From the NCBI GenBank assembly GCA_945485625.1, contig CALYSH010000019.1, positions 1 to 12,291 of the forward strand: a stretch of 12,291 nt of DNA, given 5' to 3'. The translations under genes and the position numbers were made by a program. The stretch comes from an uncultured Lachnospiraceae bacterium. Lineage in GTDB: Bacteria; Bacillota; Clostridia; Lachnospirales; Lachnospiraceae. The notes below the pieces were generated by a model that saw only the letters and a program-made list of their open reading frames with translations, was not told the DNA's origin and ran no database searches. Below are positions 1 to 6,398 of this stretch, piece after piece; the stretch's first letter is position 1; every line of letters begins with the position of its first letter.

Positions 1-55
1 GTAACGCGCGACCTTGCCAAGGTCGAGACCGCGGGTTCGAGCCCCGTCTATCGCT
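1..55 (+). tRNA. tRNA-Gly (anticodon GCC), 3' part, cut by the window edge
   Basis: The anticodon stem CGACC (9-13) pairs with GGTCG (21-25) around the seven-base loop TTGCCAA, giving anticodon GCC at 16-18 and therefore glycine. A short variable region (26-30) is followed by a T arm with stem 31-35/43-47 and loop TTCGAGC. The 3' acceptor strand CTATCGC (48-54) and discriminator T (55) match the U discriminator usual for bacterial tRNA-Gly. The acceptor 5' strand and most of the D arm lie outside the window. CCA is not encoded (TTT follows), so it must be added by nucleotidyltransferase. Confidence 0.93.
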
Positions 56-98
56 TTTAGAAATTCGTCGAGGACGTTGATTACAACGGTTTCGGCGT

Positions 99-168
99 TT
101 TTTATTTCATAGGAAAGACCTTGTTATATTAACGTATGAAAGTGAGTACCTTTCCTATGAAATAAAAA
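99..168. repeat. 19-bp perfect inverted repeat with a 32-nt loop
   Basis: The arm at 99-117 (T-rich, containing TTTCATAGGAAAG) is the exact reverse complement of 150-168. The loop is 118-149. A T-run sits at the outer 5' edge and the matching A-run at the outer 3' edge, so it does not look like a normal terminator of the tRNA. GC-rich sequence beyond the arms (GGCG at 94-97, CGCGCC at 169-174) adds imperfect pairing. No protein fits this stretch. It could be the end of a small repeat element or part of a structured RNA. Confidence 0.8.
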
Positions 169-183
169 CGCGCCGCTAAGGAT

Positions 184-290
184 GCGCACTCGCGCGAAAA
201 GAAGATGTCGCTAACGCGACCGCGCTCGGCGCGAGAGTTTCGCAAGCGAAACTCTTTGTTCTTGTATAGGCGACTTTGTCCTATATACAA
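184..290. repeat. Chain of hairpins, GC-rich then AT-rich; no coding gene
   Basis: Consecutive inverted repeats fill this stretch. CTCGCGC (189-195) pairs with GCGCGAG (229-235). This pair encloses GTCGC/GCGAC (207-211/216-220) and a competing CGCGC/GCGCG (221-225/229-233). A perfect 9-bp stem follows, GAGTTTCGC (235-243) with GCGAAACTC (246-254). The last is an imperfect long hairpin, TTGTATAGG (262-270) with CCTATATACAA (280-290), whose inner GAC/GTC extends the stem. An open frame crosses the region but simply reads through the palindromes and has no credible start signal. Candidates are an intergenic repeat (REP/MITE-like) or a non-coding RNA; the strand cannot be decided. Confidence 0.65.
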
Positions 291-326
291 CAAACGCTCC
301 GCGAGGATAAATGAGGAGAGGTGGTT

Positions 327-2009
327 ATGGAATATATTGTTTTCTTCGGTGTTTTTTTTGTTTTCTTTCTATTTCTGTTTATTAAGGAAGCTGTCTCAGA
401 GAAGAAGAGGCGGAAGCTGTTTGCAAAAAAATTGTACGAGGAGTACGGGATGTTTCGGGAGAGAGACTATCCACCGGAGAGATTTCTTCGCATCAGCAGT
501 TATTTCAGGAAGCATAGGAAAGATGGACAGGTAGATGATATCACCTGGAATGATCTGGATATGGATTCCTTATTTAAAAGGATGAATTTTACTCAATCGG
601 CAACCGGCGAGGAATATCTGTACTATATGCTTCGTGACATTACGAAATCGGAGGAAGAATTGGAACATCTGGAAGAGGTGATATGTTTCTTCGCAAAACA
701 TCCGGATGATAGAGTAAAATATCAGCTATCCATGAATAAATTAGGATATACCGGTAAATATTCCCTGTATGATTATATAGACCATCTGGATGTGCTGGGA
801 GAACGGAATAATAAAAAAGAATATCTGGTTCTTGCCTTTTATCCCATCAGTTTGATTATTATGTTTTTCAGTTTCCCCCTTGGTCTGAGCCTGTTTGTGG
901 GGGTAATGATTTACAATCTTTTAAGCTATTATAAAACAAAATCGGATATTGAACCTTATATTATCAGTTTTGTATATGTCCTTCGTCTTTTAGGTGTCTG
1001 CGATGAAATAATCAGGGAGAAGTGGGATGTCTGCGAGAAAGAACTATCCACAATTTCCCATGGCGCGAAGGTATTGGCACCCATGAAAAAGGGTTCCTAT
1101 TGGTTTCTGGCGGGAAATCATTCCACCACGGGAAGCAATCCTCTGGAATTGATTCTGGACTACGGGAAGATGATGTTTCATATTGATTTGATCCAGTTTA
1201 ACCGTATTCTGGAGCACCTTCGGAATCATATCCGGGAGTTGGACGAATTGATTACTGCGGTGGGCTATCTGGAATGTGCAGTGTCCATTGGGGCTTTTCG
1301 GCTTTCCCTGGAGGATGGGTATTGCATTCCCACGTTTGGTTCCGAAAACTGTGTGCAGATTGTAAACGGGTATCATCCCATGTTAACCGGGGCGGTAAAA
1401 AATTCTATTACTGCCGGTCAGGGAGTGCTTCTTACCGGCTCCAATGCATCCGGTAAGTCCACTTTTTTAAAGATGGTTGCCTTGAATGCAATCCTTGCGC
1501 AGACCATTCATACATGCAGCTGCGAAAGCTATCGGGCACCCTTATACCGCATCTTTTCATCCATGAGTTTAAGGGATGATTTGTCTGAAGGAGACAGTTA
1601 TTTTATTGTTGAGATTAAGGCGATTAAACGTATCCTGGATGCTTCACAGACAGAAGGAAGACCGGTGCTTTGCTTTGTGGATGAGGTCCTTCGCGGTACA
1701 AACACCATTGAACGAATTGCCGCAGCGGCACAGATTTTAAGAGGACTGGCAGACAAGGGTTGTATGGTATTTGCCGCAACACACGATATGGAATTGGCAC
1801 AGCTTCTGAAGGAATGCATGAATAATTATCATTTCGAAGAGGATGTAAGAGATGGCGATGTGCATTTCTTCTATAAATTGCAGGAAGGACCCACAAAAAC
1901 CAGAAATGCAATTAAGCTGTTGGAGATGTTAGGCTTCCGGGAGGATTTGGTTTCACGAGCCAACGAGTCGGTTCGTGTGTTTGAGCAAACCGGCGAGTGG
2001 AGTTTGTAA
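327..2009 (+). CDS. Membrane-anchored MutS-like ATPase
   Basis: A protein of 560 residues whose C-terminal third is a MutS-type ABC ATPase. Walker A is GSNASGKST (371-379), the signature-like stretch is LSEGDSYF, Walker B ends in CFVDE (D452, E453), and the switch histidine lies in AATHD (H486). The mismatch-reading domain I of true MutS is absent. The N-terminus is one hydrophobic segment (about 3-20) followed by a basic EKKRRK stretch. A second hydrophobic block (about 166-202) could be a two-helix hairpin. It therefore looks tethered to the membrane, and a role in mismatch repair should not be assumed. I chose ATG 327 because AGGAG (314-318) is 8 nt away; the in-frame GTG at 321 overlaps that site. 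Function is unknown beyond probable nucleic-acid-linked ATPase activity. The family call is firm, the role is not. Confidence 0.85.
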   Translation: MEYIVFFGVFFVFFLFLFIKEAVSEKKRRKLFAKKLYEEYGMFRERDYPPERFLRISSYFRKHRKDGQVDDITWNDLDMDSLFKRMNFTQSATGEEYLYYMLRDITKSEEELEHLEEVICFFAKHPDDRVKYQLSMNKLGYTGKYSLYDYIDHLDVLGERNNKKEYLVLAFYPISLIIMFFSFPLGLSLFVGVMIYNLLSYYKTKSDIEPYIISFVYVLRLLGVCDEIIREKWDVCEKELSTISHGAKVLAPMKKGSYWFLAGNHSTTGSNPLELILDYGKMMFHIDLIQFNRILEHLRNHIRELDELITAVGYLECAVSIGAFRLSLEDGYCIPTFGSENCVQIVNGYHPMLTGAVKNSITAGQGVLLTGSNASGKSTFLKMVALNAILAQTIHTCSCESYRAPLYRIFSSMSLRDDLSEGDSYFIVEIKAIKRILDASQTEGRPVLCFVDEVLRGTNTIERIAAAAQILRGLADKGCMVFAATHDMELAQLLKECMNNYHFEEDVRDGDVHFFYKLQEGPTKTRNAIKLLEMLGFREDLVSRANESVRVFEQTGEWSL

Positions 2010-2012
2010 GGC

Positions 2013-2041
2013 TTGACGGACGTTAGATAGATTGTTATACT
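2013..2041 (+). promoter_or_regulatory. Vegetative promoter for the small membrane protein
   Basis: TTGACG (2013-2018) and TATACT (2036-2041) are separated by 17 nt, close to the SigA consensus. They sit just after the MutS-like stop codon and 38 nt before the next start. Transcription from here may also feed the HAD and WYL genes if it passes the hairpin at 2285-2320. Confidence 0.75.
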
Positions 2042-2078
2042 CAAATAAGAAGATGTTAGAAAAGTGAGGAAAGAGCTC

Positions 2079-2279
2079 ATGATTAGTCTGGTGAATGGAT
2101 TATTGTCATATTTTGTAGTACTGCTTGTTTTTGTTCTTGCAATTGCGGCTGCAATTGCACTGGGTATTTTTCTGCGGATACGGAAGAATAAAAAGAGCGA
2201 AGAACAGCCGGTCATTCCAAACGAAACCGGTGATGAGGATGCTGCATCTGATGAACAGGGTGATATGAATGAAGAATAA
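2079..2279 (+). CDS. Small single-pass membrane protein with acidic tail
   Basis: This 66-residue protein is not assigned to a family I recognise. Residues about 8-32 form one continuous hydrophobic helix rich in V, L, A and I. A basic stop-transfer patch (RIRKNKK, 33-39) follows, then a strongly acidic, probably disordered tail (41-66). The positive-inside rule suggests N-terminus out and C-terminus in the cytoplasm. ATG 2079 is preferred because AGGAAAG (2067-2073) lies 5 nt upstream; the GTG at 2064 has no site of its own. The gene has its own promoter and is followed by a hairpin terminator, so it is probably expressed as a short mRNA. The clean promoter, ribosome binding site and terminator argue that it is real. 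Nothing in it supports an enzymatic function. Confidence 0.75.
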   Translation: MISLVNGLLSYFVVLLVFVLAIAAAIALGIFLRIRKNKKSEEQPVIPNETGDEDAASDEQGDMNEE

Positions 2280-2284
2280 GATGG

Positions 2285-2320
2285 AACTCGTGTGACAGGG
2301 ATTGCACGAGTTTTTTTCTT
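2285..2320 (+). terminator. Intrinsic terminator (or attenuator) before the HAD gene
   Basis: AACTCGTG (2285-2292) pairs perfectly with CACGAGTT (2305-2312) around a 12-nt loop, and a run of seven T (2311-2317) overlaps the stem end. It ends only about 23 nt before the HAD start codon, leaving no room for a separate promoter between them. Confidence 0.8.
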
Positions 2321-2343
2321 TCGAAAGCGCGAGGTGAATGAAG

Positions 2344-3039
2344 ATGGCACTTTTTACAACGATTCTTTGGGATGTGGACAACACATTGCTGGATTTCCAG
2401 CTTTCACAGCGTTATGCGTTGGAGAAGGCATTTGAAGCAAATCATCTTATGGTAAATGAGGCGATTCAAAGCAGATATGACGAAATCAATCATGCCTATT
2501 GGAAACGCTTTGAATTGGGGGAGGTTACCAAAGAGGAGCTTTTAAAGGGGCGGTTTCTCACACTGTTTGATGCGTTTGGGATTCAAAATGTTGATTTGCC
2601 GGAATTTATGAGGGTGTACCAGACAGAATTGGGGAATGTGTTTTTCTATCTGGATGATTCCATACATTTATGTGAGCATTTAAAGGGAAGGGTGAATCAA
2701 TATGTAATTACCAATGGGGTAACTGCAACCCAGAAAAATAAATTGAAATTATCCGGCCTTTGGGACTGTATGCAGGAGATATTTGTATCGGAGGATGCAG
2801 GTATTCAAAAGCCCTATCCCGGCTTTTTTGAATATTGTCTCGGAAAAATCACTGAAAAGAATAAGGAAAAAATTCTTGTTATTGGGGACTCCTTAAGCAG
2901 CGATATAAAGGGTGCGGTTTTATCCGGCTTGAAGTCCTGCTGGTACAATCCAAAGGGGGAAGAGAATACCACGGAATATATACCGGATTTTGAAATACGG
3001 AATTTATGGGATGTGTTAAAGATTCTTGCAGAGGAATGA
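2344..3039 (+). CDS. HAD-superfamily nucleotidase, YjjG/YfnB type
   Basis: This 231-residue cytoplasmic phosphatase has all four HAD motifs: I, DVDNT (nucleophile D10, acid/base D12); II, the TNG stretch (123-125); III, the lysine of IQKP (K156); IV, GDSLSSD (D182, D187). A helical cap lies between motifs I and II (subfamily IA). Length and the WDVDNTLLDF start resemble YjjG of Escherichia coli and YfnB of Bacillus. YjjG dephosphorylates pyrimidine nucleoside monophosphates, including non-canonical ones and dUMP; that substrate range is knowledge of the family, not visible here. I chose ATG 2344 because GAGGTG (2331-2336) is 7 nt upstream, whereas ATG 2338 would lie 1 nt from it. It forms a probable operon with the WYL regulator 10 nt downstream. 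Other HAD-IA substrates remain possible. Confidence 0.85.
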   Translation: MALFTTILWDVDNTLLDFQLSQRYALEKAFEANHLMVNEAIQSRYDEINHAYWKRFELGEVTKEELLKGRFLTLFDAFGIQNVDLPEFMRVYQTELGNVFFYLDDSIHLCEHLKGRVNQYVITNGVTATQKNKLKLSGLWDCMQEIFVSEDAGIQKPYPGFFEYCLGKITEKNKEKILVIGDSLSSDIKGAVLSGLKSCWYNPKGEENTTEYIPDFEIRNLWDVLKILAEE

Positions 3040-3049
3040 GAGGGAAAAC

Positions 3050-4033
3050 ATGGCAAAATCAGAAGGTCAGAAACTGCGGATACTGTATATTTTGGATTAT
3101 TTACGGCTGGAAAGTGATGAAGAGCACCCTGTTTCAACGCAAAAATTGATTGATATGCTGGACGCAAAGGGGATTCATGCGGAACGGAAGACGATATATG
3201 ATGATATTTCCCGATTAAATGAGTATGGTTATGAGATTCTGCAGGTTCAGAATCGGCTTGGCGGAGGGTATTATCTGGGAACCCGGAAGTTTGAACTGGC
3301 TGAACTGAAGCTATTGGTGGATGCGGTGCAGTCCTCACGGTTTATTACCCGGAAAAAGTCCAAAGAACTGATAAAAAAGCTTGAGGATGAGGTCAGCAGG
3401 TATGATTGCAGTAAGCTGAAACGTCAGGTTTATGTGGCGGAACGGGTAAAAACCGATAATGAACGTATTTATTACAATATTGACGGTATTCATCAGGGGA
3501 TTCAGACAAACCATAAGATTTCATTTATTTATATGGATTGGAATGCAAAAAAACAGCTGGTACCCAGAGGAAATGATGCGAAAGTGGTAAGCCCCTGGGC
3601 ACTGATCTGGCGGGATGACAATTATTACCTGGCTGCCTTTGACGGGACAGACGGAATTATGAAGCATTACCGTGTGGATAAAATGAAGGATGTTACTGTA
3701 TTGGAAGATAGGCGGGAAGGCTTGGAGCAGTTTGAACAGGTTGATCTGGCACAGTATTCCAACAGAACCTTTGGCATGTTTGGAGGCCGGGAAGAAATTG
3801 TAACCTTAGAATTCCCGGAACGCCTGATTGGACTTCTGATTGACCGCTTTGGTAAGGAAATCAGTATTCGAAAAGGTGAAAATGATTGTTTCCTGGGACG
3901 GGTACGTTTGAAGGTAAGCAGTCAGTTCTTCGGCTGGCTTACCGGAATTGGTAAAGAAATCCGAATTGCTTCGCCGGAAAGTGTAAGAGAAGAATACAAG
4001 ACCTGGCTGGAAGAAATTCTTACTAAAAATTAA
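3050..4033 (+). CDS. WYL-domain transcriptional regulator (HTH-WYL-WCX)
   Basis: The protein has 327 residues. The N-terminal region (about 8-75) is a DeoR-type winged helix-turn-helix (TQKLIDML... RKTIYDDISRLNEYGY, then the wing LGGGYYLG). The WYL domain spans about 135-215, with the signature region WALIWRDDNYYL starting at W183 and the conserved HYRVDKM stretch after it. The C-terminal part (about 245-325) fits the WCX extension. WYL proteins are transcription factors whose WYL domain is thought to bind nucleic acid or nucleotide-like ligands. ATG 3050 has AGGG 5 nt upstream and lies 10 nt after the HAD stop, so the two are probably co-transcribed. Its targets cannot be told from sequence. 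The neighbouring deoxynucleotide genes are candidates, but the NrdR-like boxes before nrdD point to another repressor there. Confidence 0.88.
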   Translation: MAKSEGQKLRILYILDYLRLESDEEHPVSTQKLIDMLDAKGIHAERKTIYDDISRLNEYGYEILQVQNRLGGGYYLGTRKFELAELKLLVDAVQSSRFITRKKSKELIKKLEDEVSRYDCSKLKRQVYVAERVKTDNERIYYNIDGIHQGIQTNHKISFIYMDWNAKKQLVPRGNDAKVVSPWALIWRDDNYYLAAFDGTDGIMKHYRVDKMKDVTVLEDRREGLEQFEQVDLAQYSNRTFGMFGGREEIVTLEFPERLIGLLIDRFGKEISIRKGENDCFLGRVRLKVSSQFFGWLTGIGKEIRIASPESVREEYKTWLEEILTKN

Positions 4034-4069
4034 GAAATTTTTTTGTAAATTTTTGTGGTTCGGAATTCG

Positions 4070-4098
4070 TTGACATTTCAGGTCCGGTTTTTTATACT
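4070..4098 (+). promoter_or_regulatory. Strong vegetative promoter of nrdD-nrdG-dut
   Basis: TTGACA (4070-4075, exact consensus) and TATACT (4093-4098) are spaced by 17 nt. The predicted start near 4105 falls directly before the first NrdR-like box, so a bound repressor would block initiation or early elongation. The leader before nrdD is about 100 nt. Confidence 0.82.
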
Positions 4099-4109
4099 TG
4101 TAATATGCG

Positions 4110-4158
4110 ACACAAGATATTGTATTTTATGAGAAAATATTCTCCCAATATCTTGTGG
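4110..4158. promoter_or_regulatory. Pair of NrdR-box-like operators upstream of nrdD
   Basis: Box 1 is 4110-4125 (ACACAAGATATTGTAT) and box 2 is 4143-4158 (TCCCAATATCTTGTGG). Both resemble the palindromic NrdR consensus acaCwAtATaTwGtgt; box 1 is the better match. The core CACAAGATATTG (4111-4122) recurs as its reverse complement at 4146-4157. Box centres are 33 bp apart, near three helical turns, as in known paired NrdR sites. NrdR is an ATP/dATP-sensing repressor of ribonucleotide reductase genes; its gene is not in this window. The same symmetry could also form an RNA hairpin. Confidence 0.72.
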
Positions 4159-4204
4159 AAAGCGAAAAGTCAATTGTTATGGATTATGAGAGGAATGTGC
4201 ACGA

Positions 4205-6397
4205 ATGAGCAGTAATTTTGAGAACGCAGAAAGTAAAGATCTTGTTGATTACGGGCAGGAATATCAGCCCTCCCGGAAAGTATATGTGATTAAAAAGGAC
4301 GGAAGCAAAGAGGCCTTCAATGTTCAGAAGGTCATTAATGCCGTGGGGAAAAGTGCATACAGAGCATTGACTAAGTTTACGGAAGAAGAAAAGAGAAGCA
4401 TCTGCAGACATGTGGTGGAAAAGGTGGATGAACTGGATTCTGCAGAAATCCCGATTTCCATTATGCATAATATTGTGGAAAGTGCATTGGAAACGGTAAA
4501 GCCGATTGTAGCAAAAAGCTATCGGGATTACAGAAATTATAAGCAGGACTTTGTACGCATGATGGATGATGTGTATAAGAAGAGTCAGTCCATTATGTAT
4601 ATTGGCGATAAAGAGAATGCAAATACGGACTCCGCCCTGGTTTCTACCAAGAGAAGTCTGGTGTTCAATCAGTTTAACAAGGAACTGTATCAGAAATTCT
4701 TTATGACCACGGAAGAAATTCAGGCCTGCAGGGACGGATATATTTATGTTCATGATATGTCAGCCAGAAGAGATACCATGAATTGTTGTCTGTTCGATGT
4801 ACAGAGTGTTCTGACCGGCGGCTTTGAGATGGGCAACATCTGGTATAATGAGCCGAAGACTCTGGATGTTGCGTTTGACGTAATCGGAGATATTGTTTTA
4901 AGTGCAGCAAGCCAGCAGTACGGTGGTTTTACCGTGCCCAGCGTGGATCTGATTCTGGAGCCGTATGCAGAAAAATCCTATAAGAAATATGTTGAGAAAT
5001 ATGAAAGACTGGGTATTGCAAAAGAGGCTGCGGAGGCAGAAGCATTGGCTGATGTTACCAAGGATTTTGAACAGGGCTTCCAGGGGTGGGAGTACAAGTT
5101 CAATACGGTGGCATCCAGCAGAGGGGATTATCCCTTCATCACCGTGACTGCCGGAACAGGAACCGGACGTTTCGCCAAGCTGGCCACCATTCAGATGTTG
5201 AATGTACGTAGAAAGGGACAGGGAAAAGCGGAATGTAAGAAGCCTGTTTTATTCCCGAAGATTGTATTTCTGTATGATGAAAATCTCCATGGACCGGGAA
5301 AGCCTTTGGAGGATGTATTTGAGGCCGGTGTGCAGTGCTCCGCAAAGACCATGTATCCCGATTGGTTAAGCTTAACCGGTAAGGGCTATGTGGCAAGTAT
5401 GTACAAGCAATATGGGAAGATTGTTTCCCCTATGGGCTGCAGAGCGTTCCTTTCCCCCTGGTATGAGAGAGGCGGAATGCATCCCGCAGATGATCAGGAT
5501 GTTCCCGTATTTGTGGGGCGTTTTAACATCGGTGCTGTTTCTCTGCATTTACCTATGATTTTGGAAAAGTCCAGAAAAGAGAGCCGTGATTTCTACGAGG
5601 TGCTGGATTATTATTTGAATCTGATTCGCCAGCTTCACATCAGAACCTATGCATACCTGGGAGAAATGAGAGCATCCACCAACCCTCTTGCTTATTGTGA
5701 GGGAGGATTCCTTGGCGGACATTTGAAGCTTTCCGATAAAATTAAGCCATTGTTAAAATCTGCAACCGCAAGCTTTGGTATTACTGCGTTGAATGAGCTG
5801 CAGGAGTTATATAACGGGAAGTCCCTGGTTGAGGATGGAGAGTTTGCCGTTGAGGTAATGGAGCATATTAATCAGAAGGTGGCTCAGTTTAAGGAAGAAG
5901 ATGGAAACCTGTATGCTATTTATGGTACTCCTGCTGAGAATCTCTGTGGTTTGCAGGTAAAGCAGTTCCGCAAGAAATATGGTATTATTGAAGGAGTTTC
6001 CGATAGAGAATATGTAAGTAACAGCTTCCATTGCCATGTCACCGAGGATATTACTCCGATTCAGAAGCAGGATCTGGAAGGACGTTTCTGGGATTTGAGC
6101 AATGGCGGGAAGATTCAGTATGTGAAATATCCTATCGATTACAACATTGAGGCTGTTAAGACCCTGATCCGCAGAGCGATGGATTTGGGCTTCTATGAAG
6201 GCGTAAATCTTTCTTTGGCATATTGCGATGACTGCGGTCATCAGGAATTGGAGATGGATGTGTGCCCGAAATGCGGAAGCAAGAATTTAACCAAGATTGA
6301 TCGTATGAATGGTTATTTATCCTATTCCCGTGTCCATGGTGATACGAGACTGAATGATGCCAAGATGGCTGAAATTGCTGAGAGGAAAAGCATGTAA
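4205..6397 (+). CDS. nrdD: Anaerobic ribonucleoside-triphosphate reductase (class III, NrdD)
   Basis: This oxygen-sensitive glycyl-radical enzyme reduces ribonucleoside triphosphates to deoxyribonucleotides. The 730-residue chain starts with an ATP-cone (about 27-120, YVIKKDG onward), the allosteric site that senses ATP/dATP. The barrel carries the NCC pair (C194, C195) and the finger-loop cysteine in GCRAFLS (C412), which corresponds to the thiyl-radical cysteine of the family. A zinc site is formed by C674, C677, C687 and C690 (CxxC...CxxC). The glycyl radical residue is G703 in RMNGYL, 27 residues from the end, as expected. Length is normal for a full-length NrdD. ATG 4205 follows AGAGG at 4189-4193, spacing 11 nt and slightly long. 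The gene heads an operon with nrdG (1-nt gap) and dut, and probably is controlled by NrdR. Confidence 0.97.
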   Translation: MSSNFENAESKDLVDYGQEYQPSRKVYVIKKDGSKEAFNVQKVINAVGKSAYRALTKFTEEEKRSICRHVVEKVDELDSAEIPISIMHNIVESALETVKPIVAKSYRDYRNYKQDFVRMMDDVYKKSQSIMYIGDKENANTDSALVSTKRSLVFNQFNKELYQKFFMTTEEIQACRDGYIYVHDMSARRDTMNCCLFDVQSVLTGGFEMGNIWYNEPKTLDVAFDVIGDIVLSAASQQYGGFTVPSVDLILEPYAEKSYKKYVEKYERLGIAKEAAEAEALADVTKDFEQGFQGWEYKFNTVASSRGDYPFITVTAGTGTGRFAKLATIQMLNVRRKGQGKAECKKPVLFPKIVFLYDENLHGPGKPLEDVFEAGVQCSAKTMYPDWLSLTGKGYVASMYKQYGKIVSPMGCRAFLSPWYERGGMHPADDQDVPVFVGRFNIGAVSLHLPMILEKSRKESRDFYEVLDYYLNLIRQLHIRTYAYLGEMRASTNPLAYCEGGFLGGHLKLSDKIKPLLKSATASFGITALNELQELYNGKSLVEDGEFAVEVMEHINQKVAQFKEEDGNLYAIYGTPAENLCGLQVKQFRKKYGIIEGVSDREYVSNSFHCHVTEDITPIQKQDLEGRFWDLSNGGKIQYVKYPIDYNIEAVKTLIRRAMDLGFYEGVNLSLAYCDDCGHQELEMDVCPKCGSKNLTKIDRMNGYLSYSRVHGDTRLNDAKMAEIAERKSM

Positions 6398-6398
6398 A

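Noticed and set aside
66..88. Small hairpins CGTC/GACG and CGTTG/CAACG after the tRNA as an integration (att) site or tRNA terminator
   Set aside because: Stems are only 4-5 bp, no direct repeat of the tRNA 3' end is found elsewhere in the window, and there is no integrase. The T-run at 98-103 does not directly follow a strong stem.
205..534. 109-codon open frame on the + strand through the palindrome region and into the MutS-like gene
   Set aside because: Its first half is a literal reading of hairpins and its second half overlaps the MutS-like gene in another frame. It has no ribosome binding site and no recognisable domain.
1871..2350. 159-codon open frame on the - strand over the MutS-like C-terminus and the small membrane gene
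   Set aside because: The opposite strand has promoter, ribosome binding sites and conserved motifs. The antisense product is low-complexity and serine-rich.
3026..3049. Earlier start for the WYL regulator overlapping the HAD stop codon
   Set aside because: ATG 3026 has no ribosome binding site, whereas ATG 3050 follows AGGG at the right spacing and begins the conserved domain.
4025..4044. AAAAATT/AATTTTT hairpin with T-run as terminator of the WYL gene
   Set aside because: The stem is only A-T pairs with a 4-nt loop and overlaps the stop codon; too unstable to claim as a terminator.
4184..4753. 189-codon open frame on the - strand opposite the start of nrdD
   Set aside because: It lies antisense to the well-conserved ATP-cone of NrdD, has no family features, and would cross the nrdD start region.
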